Positions 1 to 10,060 of a DNA stretch of 64,000 nt are shown piece after piece (position 1 is the stretch's first letter; each line of letters starts with the position of its first letter). A program made the translations under genes and the position numbers. Below the pieces are notes generated by a model. It was given only the letters and a program-made list of their open reading frames with translations, ran no database searches and had not been told where the DNA came from. Where the stretch lies: positions 62,001-126,000 of the forward strand of contig MU404127.1 of assembly GCA_022695795.1 (NCBI GenBank), written 5' to 3'. This DNA comes from Biscogniauxia marginata (lineage: Eukaryota > Ascomycota > Sordariomycetes > Xylariales > Xylariaceae).

Positions 1-1199
1 CTCGATTTAGAACTGCTCTTTTGCGGCAACCAACTCTTAACACATGGTCAGTATTCGTCTTTCATTATTGAAAATTTTTTGATCTGACGATCGTGTAGCC
101 TTTTCTCTAGCAGCTTATCATCTCACTTTAATGCACTTTCGAAATATACGTTTGATATAGTAGATCAGCGAACCTCGTATTCAACCATGTTAACGTACCT
201 AGAAGGCTTAATATCTTTTTAAAGGCCATTCATAAGCAGCCACTTTGGATCTTGATAGATTTCATTTAACCCTCTATTCCCACAGATATAGACCTGAGTT
301 ACAAGGACTACGATACCAAGCTATTGAAGTACTCTTAGCAATCATAACAATAGCACACCAAGCAAAAGATATGTCGAGACTAATAGCTACACGTGAATCA
401 TATATCGAATAGCGAGGAGAAAATCGTTAAAATTAGATCGTGTCTTACGTTGAGGCGCATATCATACACCGAATCTGTTTGCGTCGGTATCAGTCGGCAT
501 ATTTCAGGTTTTTGGGAGCTTCGAGACAAAGGCTCTCGCGAGTTTAACGAGACCGGCCAACATTCAAACTGGATATTATAAGCACATATTACACACAACT
601 GCCATATAACACCGTATCAGGTATTAAATAAACGAGCGGCGGGCCAGCCTTGATTTATGAGGTATTGGGAATAATATTTGTGTGTAACTTTAAGTTGATA
701 TTGCGAGAAGGTACTGGCTATGGTATGGAAACATGCCACTTCGCTTATTCATTTCATGAAACATCCTTACCTAGGAAGCAGAAAAGTGATATTATTGGAA
801 AAGTCTTACGGCATGTGCAAAATTCGATTATATAGAGCCGCGGCTTTTTATTTATTAACCTCTGCACGTGGCTCCAGTCTCCTTACCCCCAACTTCTGAG
901 CCTAGCAGAAGAGCATATAGCATGTGATCATCTAGTTGTAAAATAAGAAAAACGTCCCACTATTTGGCATTACTTTGGGGACATCGAGAACAAAGCAATC
1001 GTGTCAGGAGTGGGGAGCGTGAATCCGGTGGAAACCCCCAATTCTTGCACCGATATTGGATAAACCAACCGCCAACGGGGAGTTTAGCGATAGTTAAGAC
1101 CGGTCTACCAGAGACAAGCGAGCTCATACGAGCATAATAATATCAGAATAACATACCGCCTTTGATGTGACTATGAAGCTCACTTGAGAGGTTCTAGAA
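1..1199. other. No gene recognised (left end)
   Basis: This AT-rich stretch has only short open frames, none with recognisable domains or convincing splice signals. The last part, just before the TATA-like element near 1200, presumably holds the promoter of the gene at 1331. Confidence 0.5.
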
Positions 1200-1207
1200 T
1201 ATATAAA
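1200..1207 (+). promoter_or_regulatory. TATA-like element upstream of the first gene
   Basis: A TATATAAA element lies about 125 bp before the ATG at 1331. A CT-rich stretch with TCTTCATC and TCGATCATC segments follows, as is common near fungal transcription starts. Placement is by inspection only. Confidence 0.45.
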
Positions 1208-1330
1208 GGGGTTTATATCTGCACCTTGTCTTCATCAACCCCGTTCTTTTCGAGTAAACCACATTCTCAGTATTCCTTCAGGGAAAAGTCTATCTCGATC
1301 ATCTGCCATTCATCTCTTGGTCCAACAACA

Positions 1331-2204
1331 ATGCCACCACCACCAATGCATCCGGGAGGATGGAACCCGCAACTACCGCCACCTCGAGTGCCGGTACCGT
1401 ATCCTCCAAGGCCCTTCAATGAAGTAATAGACGTAGATTACAGTGAAGAATGCCTGAGAAATTACGATATCAAAGGGCCCAGGGAAACCCCTGGCAACAC
1501 TATCGACGAGTTGACTGCAAGAAAGCTCTCGGAAGTTATGGCCAAATACAACGGTGAGTACTTTTTGGGGGTTAACCTCACCCCTTGCTTTCTGCCCTCT
1601 TATACCCTTTAGATCTCTCTAAACAGACTGCTCATTCATTATAGACGTCCTTTCAACTGTACAGCGCAACTCCCTCAGGATGTTCCTTGACTGTGTCATC
1701 GACAGCATGTACCGCCTCACATTTCGAAAGATGCTTCCTCCGACCTGCACTTCCGTCAAGGCCGCAATCGAATCAGCCCATTATCCGGACGGCTGCATGC
1801 GAGACACACTCCGTGTGAAGTTCGACGATCCGATGGGTTTTCAAGGCGACGAGAGGGTCCGACACGCTGGCCAGCAGCAGTTGTCCCTACTATGGAGTCT
1901 AGTAGCTCGAAGCGCCAGTCACAAGTATCCAAATATTCATGTTCTCCCAACAAACATGACTTTGGACGTGGGACTGAATACACCATTCGCCGCCATCGAG
2001 ATCTTAAAATCCGAGTACCTCGGGCAATTCAATCTTCGTGACTGCATGAACAGCCTGGAGAGGGCTCCTACTGGGTTGGGATATGTTCTTCCAAATGCCT
2101 ATGCTGGGGCAAATCCTATTAAATTGGAAGAGCCCGATCCTGGTAACTACGCCCGTTGGAATGTTGCCATTGAGTTGGGAGATTTCCATCCAGATGCCCA
2201 GTAG
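1331..2204 (+). CDS. Unrecognised protein with proline-rich N-terminus, two exons
   Basis: Two exons, 1331-1553 and 1645-2204, flank a 91-nt intron with a GTGAGT donor and a TATAG acceptor, giving 260 residues. The frame joins cleanly: a G from exon 1 plus AC from exon 2 makes an Asp codon. Residues 1-30 are very rich in Pro (MPPPPMHPGG and PPPRVPVPYPP); the rest is globular in composition, with Cys, Met and aromatic residues but no signal peptide or membrane segment. I chose the ATG at 1331 because it follows a TATA-like element and a typical leader; the frame is open further upstream, back to about 1184. I do not recognise the family. Coding-like composition and a well-formed intron support a real gene. 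Confidence 0.7.
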
Positions 2205-3022
2205 AAGTGTAACGTGAGCTGAGACAAAGGGGGTGAAAGGGGGAAGGGGTTGATTAGATGGGAAGGGGCTAGAATAAAGTAGAGAGCACAAGTCGTGAAG
2301 GAAAGCTACAGTCGTTACCGCTATAACCCCGTATTCAAAATTTTAGACACAAAGTTTTTGGCAGTAAATCGAGAATTGTTGTTTAAAGATGATATCCTAT
2401 ATGCTTCCCCCTTTTGCCTCTACCCCGTTATAAGGTGCGTAATATATCCGTGCTATAGTACCCTAGACATATACCAAATACCCAGCTAGAGATGATGATT
2501 ATGATGGTGGCGATATAGTTAAAGTCTGGAGTACGAGAACTGTCTAACTCGCAAGTCTACAGTTAATGCTCCCGTGCCTCACGTGCTGGTCCTCAGCTAG
2601 AGAGATCGAGTGTGCAAGGTAAATGGGAGAATCGGGGAGACAAGAGATATTGATGGAGCAAACAGGTTTAAGAGCGTTGCACAGAGGTTTTTAAACATCT
2701 GTTAGAAGTATCTATGTCAAGGGAATACGACATTACAGGCCTAGATCCCAGTCGTTTTGGGGCAGGTAACTCGGATAGTCAAACGAACGGAAGCAACAAG
2801 GTACTAAAAATAATCCAGTAACACATGAACAGTAAAAAGGAAGAAAAGCTTACACGACATTATATCCTAGCAGATGACACCTCGCCTTTTAAAAACGACG
2901 GATTTCTCATCCTTTCTCTACTCATCCAGTCCCCCAGACCATCTAATTCACTTGCTCGGAACCTGACCACGAAGAAGACGTACCGCATAGACTTTCATAT
3001 TCGACATGACAGCCGGATAAAC
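2205..3022. other. Intergenic spacer
   Basis: About 820 bp between two same-strand genes. It holds the 3' region of the first gene and the promoter of the second. A frame open from 2825 runs into the downstream gene but its first 66 codons look non-coding. Confidence 0.5.
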
Positions 3023-3757
3023 ATGGCCGGCTACGAAGGATACTCTGACACTAATGACGCTTATGATGCGGAAGTGCCGGAGTCGGATACTGTGGCCAAT
3101 GCGGCAACAGTAGCAACCACCGCCACAAACTATGGACAGATGGGATCGCACTATCCCCAAGACCCTGGACACTCCGTCAACACAGCCAGCTACGGGGCAG
3201 GCTCCGGCGGTTACTACGGAGGAGCGTCGAATATGCCTACGCTAGCCAACACGGCCCTCAGCGCCACCCGCCAAACTATATCGGGGCAGACGGGATTGTT
3301 TATATCAAGTTGGAAGTCTGGGGCAATAGGCACATCAAAGTGGCGGACTGATGCACAAGCCGATGCCGAGCGTACGCTACGGAACTGGTTCGAAACCCAA
3401 TCGACGTATCCCGACAAAGAAGTCACAGAGAGGTTCATGGTCTCGCTCGCAAAAGAGGTCCTTACCTTAAGCCTTCCCTTAATCCAAGAGCACAGGTTCA
3501 CAGTCGTGGTGGAGCTCCAAGGCCACATGCCGGTTATCAAGCTCGAGACACAGTCTGAGTTGCCTCAGGGGGCAAAGAAGATGAAAAGCCTAAACAATTC
3601 CCTCAGGAAAAAACTTAAACGAGTGGGATTTCCATCCAGACTGAACTGGGAGACGAACGGGCACGAGCTCCTCAGCCCGAGTAGTGGAGAGTTCCCGCTC
3701 CACGTAGCACTGACAAATTTTACGGATGCGCGGGTCCAACTCTTGCGATTTTTTTAG
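3023..3757 (+). CDS. Unrecognised 244-residue protein, low-complexity N-terminus
   Basis: Single-exon frame of 244 residues if translation starts at the ATG at 3023 (MAGYEGYSDTNDAY). I preferred this start because the preceding 66 codons are basic and mixed in composition, and an AT-rich promoter-like stretch lies at 2880-2900. Residues 1-75 are Ala, Thr, Gly and Tyr rich and probably disordered (for example YGAGSGGYYGGAS). Residues 90-244 look folded, with a predicted amphipathic stretch around ERFMVSLAKEVLTLSLPLIQE and a strand-like VVVELQGHMPVIKLE. No signal peptide, membrane segment or known catalytic motif was seen. Family not recognised. Confidence 0.65.
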   Translation: MAGYEGYSDTNDAYDAEVPESDTVANAATVATTATNYGQMGSHYPQDPGHSVNTASYGAGSGGYYGGASNMPTLANTALSATRQTISGQTGLFISSWKSGAIGTSKWRTDAQADAERTLRNWFETQSTYPDKEVTERFMVSLAKEVLTLSLPLIQEHRFTVVVELQGHMPVIKLETQSELPQGAKKMKSLNNSLRKKLKRVGFPSRLNWETNGHELLSPSSGEFPLHVALTNFTDARVQLLRFF

Positions 3758-4080
3758 AGGTAGGACCAAGAAGGAGAATGAGGTGGCACGAGAGAGGTGG
3801 TCCAAACAGCGAAAGACAAGTGGTGGAACCACTAGACTAGTACTGCTGTGCGTATGGACTAGAAAGGGGGAAGCAAGTCTGTCATAAATCAAGTTAGAGT
3901 ATATGCTCTAGTTTGTTATTCTCATTTTTGGAAACTATTCACAATAGAAATCATCGCCTTTTCTTGGTATATATGCTTGATCCGACTCGAAGCTCTTTCG
4001 CAGCCAGACTTTCGTCTATGTATCGTACAGGTTGGCTAGCAAAATGGGGTATCTATCAAACACACACATGGCCCTAGGAG
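3758..4080. other. Convergent 3' spacer
   Basis: Short spacer between the 3' ends of the gene ending at 3757 and the minus-strand ALG7-like gene. Only trailer sequence expected; nothing else seen. Confidence 0.5.
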
Positions 4081-5561
4081 CTAGACGGCACTCCGAAGGC
4101 TCAGGTTATCTTCTCTGAAGATCAGCAGCGCAAGTCGATGTCTCACGAACAGACCGAACAGGCCCATGAGGGTCTGCATGACCGTGATCTCCATGGCCAA
4201 TCTATCCTCCCTCATCGGCCCGCGCCAAACTAGCCATAAATTCAGAAGGGTAAAGTTGCTAGTCTCCTCAATCCGACCCTGCTCGTCTTCCTTGATCCGT
4301 AAGAGCTTAAACTGTGCTAGGAGTCGCAGCGCTCGCCCAATAACCAGGCATGGCTGCTTGTCCTTCTCCCACTTCGTCACGCTTGGCTCCAGCAGCACGG
4401 TTCTAGCGTTGAAATGCGGCAGGCGGTGACGCGGGCATGGAATCAAACCGAAAAGCTGTGGCGTGCTGTATATGAAATTGAAAATCTGAGGAACTAGTAG
4501 TAGGATCAGGGTCTTCGAAAAATGACCCAGGATGCTGACCACCACGAACACCATGCCGGCAAAATAACAGTACGTGTCCCCTACAAAAACGCGTGCCGGG
4601 TACCAGTTATGAATAAGCAGCGCCAAGCTCACGCCCAAGAACGGCAGAAGGAAGTAGAGCGAAAACAAGTGCGAATCGGTCGCCGGGTGCGGGTATGGCG
4701 TCAAGAGGTAGAGAGCATCATTGAATGCGAGTAGAAGGGCGATGACGATGCTCTGGCTAACCTCGATGCCATTTATTCCGGCCAATATATTGATACTGTT
4801 CGGACTGAAGATGCAGAAGGCGGCCATGTAGCCATAGTAGAGTATGCCCAGATCGAATAGCTCGCGGCCGACATAGGGCTGGAGGAAGGTGGGCAGTACG
4901 ATTGAAGTGACGCCAAAATCGATAAAGTAGATGACGAGGAGAGGGATCGAGGCGAAGGCCGGGATGAAGAACTTGTGCCGCCACCGGATATCGAAGAGAT
5001 CGTCACCGATACCGAGAAGGGTTATGGACTGCAGGGATATGATGGCCGAGAGATATGAAGCGAGCTACGTACGGGGAACGGTCAGTGCCTTGCCTCGAGA
5101 CATGAGATGCAGGGAGTTCAAGCTCATACCTTGCTATGGGGGAACTTGTGAAGCAACCTCCCCTTCTGGACGAACTCGACGTTCATGACCACGTCCCTGT
5201 TCCCACCACCACTAGTAGCGACCACAATGTCCTTGTAGAAAGGGAAGGGTATGAAGACGATAATGATGAGGAGATAGACGACGGCGCATATGGACCCCAT
5301 GCACTCAGGCAGGTAGTGCGCGTTGTTCACCTTGGACAGATCGCGGCCCTTCAGTCCGGCCTTGATGAACGTCGGGCCGAGCCATCTGATCATGGCATAG
5401 CTGGCCGCGAAGGCAAAGCCGCTGAGGGCCAGCGAGGCCACCAGCGGCTCGCCCTCCTCTTGGAGGGTCCGGACGAAAATGGCAGCGCAAGCTAAGACGA
5501 GGCCGCCGAGGTTGATGGTTTCAGTGCGCGACAGCGCTTGCGACGGGGTTGTGTTGGCCAT
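4081..5561 (-). CDS. ALG7: UDP-GlcNAc:dolichyl-phosphate GlcNAc-1-phosphate transferase (ALG7-like)
   Basis: Two exons, 5561-5130 and 5064-4081, with a 65-nt intron (GTATGA donor, GTAG acceptor), give 471 residues, close to the roughly 450 of yeast Alg7. The family makes dolichyl-PP-GlcNAc in the ER membrane, the first step of N-glycan precursor synthesis and the target of tunicamycin. Supporting motifs are GIGDDLFDIRWRHK (residues 162-175, the acidic catalytic/Mg site), NSINILAGINGIE (233-245), NWYPARVFVGDT (about 297-308) and the CPRHRLPHFN loop (354-363). Many hydrophobic segments fit a roughly 10-TM protein. The start at 5561 gives MANTTPSQ; an upstream in-frame Met at 5642 would add a basic arginine-rich stretch that looks like leader. 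Known from family: reaction and location. Seen here: motifs and topology. Confidence 0.95.
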
Positions 5562-7017
5562 TTTCGGGCATGCGCATCGTCTTGGGTTGGGGGGGTTTCT
5601 TTTTCGCCTGGTCAGGAAAAGTAACGACTTTAAGGTTGTCACATCTTGAGGATGGGCGCAAACAAGGTTCGATTTAGAACTGATGTCGTGGCCTCACGAG
5701 GCTGATGTTGTAGCCTCGATGCTGATTTGACTGGGATTGCGATTCAACGGTATCGAATTGAGCAATCACATGCGAATCTCCACGCGGGGTGGGGCACACA
5801 TACGTACCTACGTACCTTGAGATTACGTAAGTGGCTACGTAGGTACCTACCTAAGCCCGACTTCACGGACCATTAAATATTCCGACAGAAAAGCTTAACC
5901 TTGTTTGTACATACTACTTATAGAGGCATACATATATCTATCCATGCATTATCTGGGGTATTGCATTTGATGCTTCACTCTATGCATACCGTATTCATAA
6001 AAGGGCTGAATCCACGAACCAGTCCGTATACTTACATTTCTTCAAATTATGCGAGATATATTTCGACAACCCTCTACAGACCTCTCAATATCCCGGATAT
6101 TTTCACTTCCGTTGCTTTCGGATAAGTCGACCCGTGGCCGGTTCCCTAGCTCTTATCTGTCAGCTCTCACTTAAACAAGGTGGTAATTATAAGTCTTACC
6201 TGCGGAGTCGTTCGCCATGATGTTGCGGTTGTTATGCTAGGAAAACTTTAGCCTTAACACTGAATATAGCTAGAAATGTTTAGTTCAGTTGTCACCGGGA
6301 AGATAAACTGCCCAACTGGGCACCATTGCAGAGCCTGTGCCCAGGCACATCTTCACACAGGAATATATTTTTCCTCGCTATGGCCTTCGAGGACGAGCCT
6401 TAATATCATCCCCCTCGCATTAGTTGTCTATGTATAGACTGTGGAGATGAAATCGAACACTTGGATGGTCTTCCTCGTACTACCCAATTTAGAAACACAA
6501 TGCTCACAGGGCGTGTGAGCTCGCAAGAAGATACTTAAACTGTCTTGCTACCAGCAGCTGAATGCAAATTGGACCTAGAACGCGATAAAATTAACAGGGT
6601 GAGAAGGCTTAACTTGCTTTAAGCTTTACGGGATGATGTTTAGTGATTATCTCACGGAGCGCAACATGAGACTGATCACAGGCATGTAAACTAAGATTTA
6701 TCTGGCGAGTGACCAAGTCTTCACTTTATATTGGATGTGTAGATCGGGTCTGTTTCTTAGGTCAGTCAATAAAGGTGGAAGATCGTTTCTTCCTTGGGAT
6801 ATGGCTTAGAGCGAGCTGTAAAGTCTCTCACGTAATATTCCTCACTTTTAGTCGGCAAGTTGCGAGCGAGTCTATTATGGCAAGGCAGAATGGTGATCTT
6901 TGGTCGAGTCGGTAAGGCGCTGTGTATGATCAAAATGAGCCCGTTGCTGAGATGAATGGTCAAGTTACGAAAGGCTAATGGGGAACTTACTGGTATAGGG
7001 GGCCTTCAATCAGCGTG
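5562..7017. other. Gene-less region with TAC/GTA-rich short repeats
   Basis: About 1.5 kb with no convincing coding frame. Near 5801-5855 it holds repeated TACGTACCTACGTACC and GTAGGTACCTACC words, a motif style that recurs in other spacers of this window. The first few hundred bp should contain the ALG7-like promoter. Confidence 0.5.
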
Positions 7018-7025
7018 TATAAAAA
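7018..7025 (+). promoter_or_regulatory. TATA box of the secreted-protein gene
   Basis: TATAAAAA lies 131 bp before the ATG at 7156, a normal fungal spacing. It suggests a strong, possibly inducible promoter. Confidence 0.55.
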
Positions 7026-7155
7026 CCTCTAGGCTTCTGCGTCAAAGACATTCGATGAAACAACAACCAAGCCCAGAAACCCGCAAGAGCCTCTACTTGC
7101 TACTTACTACCTACTTTTCGTACACTTAGAATAACCCAAACACGCAAAAGCTAAC

Positions 7156-7965
7156 ATGAGACTTTCCACTTCCATCCACCTGATTCTGGCCGCCACCACG
7201 GTCAGCGCCAGCGCCCATCACGCTCTCGTCGGCCGTATATTGGCAAGCGCTCCAGAACTGGTAGCCCGAAAGGGTGAATGTCACGAAGACGAGCAAGAGA
7301 TCTTCCGTTTGGGTTCCAGGTTCATATGCGTAGGGAAAAAGTATGTGACCACGGGCCAAGAGCTGGCCGGGTGGACCTTGAAGACGCTCGGCGATGCTAT
7401 CGTCGACGAGGCGGCCAGTAGGTTCGCCAAGTGGGTCGTCGACAAGACCATCAACACGGTCAGCAGCACGTTCGGCCGCCGCGAGAGCAGCGGCGCGTTC
7501 GACGGGCTCGAGATCTGGGACGAGGACGACGAGACCGTCACATATTGCTGGAGCCCGCGCGCGGCCAGCATGAGCTCGAGGGCCGCCGCGGATTCCGACG
7601 AGCTCGACTTCTCCGCGCTCATTCACAACATGACGGCGCAGTACAACAAAGCCTCCGGACGGCTCACTCAGGCCGACATGACCTTCGACGGCGCGTTCGA
7701 CTCCGCGGAATCCGCCGTCGGCAAACGGGACGCGAACCAAGTCACCATTACGTATTACGCCTTAAAGGGCCACGAGAGCACCAAGCTTAGCCAGGCCGAT
7801 CTAACTACCTTGTATCAACAGGTGTTCGATCGTGCCGATGACAGGGTCTGCGCCGAATGTGGATACGCGGCCAATAGTGGTACGTGGCACGGTGCTTTCA
7901 AGGTCGTCGTTTCTGGATGCTATCCCTTGAGCGATAATGATTGTGCGCCCGATCGAGAGTTCTAA
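7156..7965 (+). CDS. Secreted cysteine-containing protein of unknown function
   Basis: Intronless frame of 269 residues. Residues 1-20 (MRLSTSIHLILAATTVSASA) form a clear signal peptide. The mature part has seven Cys at 42, 58, 131, 232, 235, 255 and 263, one N-glycosylation sequon (NMT, 158-160), and dibasic sites at 108-109 (GRR) and 190-191 (GKR) that a Kex2-type protease could use. The C-terminal third (VCAECGYAANSGTWHGAFK, then SGCYPLSDNDC) looks like a compact disulfide-bonded domain. No membrane segment or GPI signal. The codons are GC-rich, unlike the flanking DNA. The region upstream has a TATA box and a poly-T tract follows the stop. I do not recognise the family; a host- or competitor-directed secreted protein is only an inference from size, secretion and cysteines. 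Confidence 0.8.
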   Translation: MRLSTSIHLILAATTVSASAHHALVGRILASAPELVARKGECHEDEQEIFRLGSRFICVGKKYVTTGQELAGWTLKTLGDAIVDEAASRFAKWVVDKTINTVSSTFGRRESSGAFDGLEIWDEDDETVTYCWSPRAASMSSRAAADSDELDFSALIHNMTAQYNKASGRLTQADMTFDGAFDSAESAVGKRDANQVTITYYALKGHESTKLSQADLTTLYQQVFDRADDRVCAECGYAANSGTWHGAFKVVVSGCYPLSDNDCAPDREF

Positions 7966-7976
7966 ACTGGAATGGG

Positions 7977-7998
7977 TTTTTTTTTTTTTTTTTTTTTT
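7977..7998. repeat. Poly-T tract
   Basis: A 22-nt T homopolymer begins 12 nt after the stop codon of the secreted-protein gene. It lies in the 3' untranslated region; its length may be unreliable in the assembly. Confidence 0.9.
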
Positions 7999-9079
7999 CT
8001 TTCGATAGAACGAGGAAGTATATCTTTTGTGGGGATAACGCTGTTTATTTATCTTATTTTTGTTCTTCTTACATAAAAAAATCATAGTTACCTAGGCAGT
8101 TTGCCGCGTTTGTTGGTTTATTTCAAGTGGTATGTTAGGTTAACTACCTGTGTAGTAAACAGGGTTCATGATAGATACTGAATTAGCTGCTAAAAGATAT
8201 GCATTCGTTTATTTATTTATTTACATCGGTTTTTTAATACCAAGTAGTAAACCCCGATATCCCAGTGAGAAGATTAGCACGACATAGCCCGGAGCAGTAC
8301 GTACGTACGTGTAAGTATTCCGGGGATTTCGGCAGCTCCCCGGCCGTTTGAGTGGTTATCCGGGCCCGATGCAAAACGGGGCAACAGCGGCGCTTAAAGC
8401 AGCCTAAAAGGGAAGGTGGATCCATACACTCCTATGATGAGTCGCAGACATGCCCGTACCGCATGTTCCATGATGTAAAGTGTTTTATATGTAAGATATT
8501 TTACATTCATATTTACAATATATGCAACTCATTTATTTACAAGAAAAATCTAATATAAATAGAAATATATAACTCAATAGGTGGCAAAAAACATAAAGGG
8601 GGGAAGTGAGAGGGGAGAGGGAGGAAGGGCTCCGATACTACTTTATCTGCTACCGTACATACGAGACTCCGCTGATTCAAATAAAAGCAGCCTCATTTCA
8701 GGACTATCGACATCAACAGAAATCGTAGCAGTCTAAAAAGTCACAGATAAAGGTCTGATACCGACGTCCGAGAGATAAATACTCATAGTCTGCTAGATAT
8801 ATATACACATTTTCCCCTCTCTATCCGTATCCCTTTCTCTATCCCATCGATATTCGCTTCATTCAGGATTCAAAACGCTCCGTCCAACTTGGACAGACGA
8901 CGTTGTAGTCGCATTTGAGCAGGAAGTGATTATTGCTAGAGCAATGTCGGTCTTTAGAAAAAATGAACAAGTTCATCATTCGAATTAGGCCAGTTTAGCC
9001 ACGGATGTAGAAGATGCCTCCAACCAAGCGGGACTCATAATATACTAATTAGTAGGAACTTCCATAGCTCAGATTTCAC
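7999..9079. other. No gene recognised
   Basis: AT-rich spacer. Short frames on both strands have no recognisable domain. It leads into the decayed transporter at about 9080. Confidence 0.5.
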
Positions 9080-10060
9080 TAGAGGTGTTTTCCCTATCAG
9101 TATACTTTTGGCTGGGGTACACAATTGGTCCTTTGGCTTTGGGCCTATGTCAGGAGTATACGGCTGGGTGCTCGATCCGACGTATTCGAATTTATTATTA
9201 TGCTTTCGCTACACCGGGATTGATGTTGTTCCCAGGTTGGATTCCCTGATCGCTTTTGATTCCTTGCTGGTGCTGGCGGTAGTAGTTGCCAAACCTTAGG
9301 AGGTGCAAGTAATCGGTGATGTTTTCCCAACCGTTTGGCATGATAGAGCCCTTTCGTTGTGGACCATAGAACCGCTGGTAGGGGCCTTTATTACTAGCAG
9401 CACTAACTGGTGGTAGTCGCCTTAGATCATACTAATATCGCCTACGGTTATCATTATCATACTCGCAATCTTCCTTATAGAGACAGACTACAAGGTTCCC
9501 AGTGACCATCAGGTGAAGCGCATGTTCAAACAAGATAGCCTACCGGATCTTGTCAGTTATTACGAGACCTCCGGCTTGGCTAAGCGATCCCAGATTACCA
9601 TAATCAAGATGGGCTTCTCATGGTCATTGAAGATATTAGCTTCACGGTATCCGATAAAGTGGTCATGCGAATGAACTGCGCTAATGGTGACAAATACGAA
9701 CGACCCCGAGATGGGCCTGGACCTAATCGTCTGCTATGTCTGCCTCTATTCCACCCATTCTTTCTTCTTCTGGGGTTGTATAGCCGAGCGGGATGCGGGC
9801 TAGATCGTCCCCATTATCGGCATATTTCCCTTCGGCGTCGGCATCACCAGTGTTGTCTCACCTATGCAGGCCTATCGTCGACGCCTACCCGGTATACGCG
9901 GCCTTGCAGCCTGCCGCCTCCCAGACTCGCGCTGTTCGCATCCTCTAGCATCAGCCGGAGTAACTCCGTCCACGTATTCAACTGTGTTACGATGGTCCCA
10001 GCGCCGCTGCTAATCTATAGGTACGGTGCGACAGAGAGGAGGAGATAACCCCCTGAAACT
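9080..10060 (+). pseudogene. Decayed MFS drug:H+ antiporter (DHA1-like) gene
   Basis: Reading all three plus frames in turn recovers successive pieces of a DHA1-type fungal MFS transporter in the right order, broken by stops and frameshifts. About 9110-9175 encodes FGFGPMSGVYGW, matching the TM2-TM3 GFGPLxxxPLSExYGR region. About 9260-9300 encodes FLAGAGGSSCQT, matching TM4 RFLaGagGss. About 9309-9400 encodes VIGDVFPTVWHDRALSLW followed by PLVGAF, matching the gxxgDxfpxxxRgxAxxlw and PLxGPxxGP motifs. About 9443-9495 resembles TM6 ending in ET. About 9735-9830 encodes LPLFHPFFLLLGLYS then WIVPIIGIFPFGVGI, matching TM8-TM9. About 10000-10030 encodes PLLIYRYG, matching the terminal PxxfYrYG. 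No intact frame exceeds about 140 codons, so it cannot make a transporter. Exact ends are uncertain. Confidence 0.75.

Noticed and set aside
6890..6970. tRNA-like stretch (TTGGTCGAGTCGGTAAGGCGCT)
   Set aside because: Looks like a tRNA D-arm of the Leu/Ser type, but there is no matching GGTTCRANYCC T-arm or acceptor pairing downstream.
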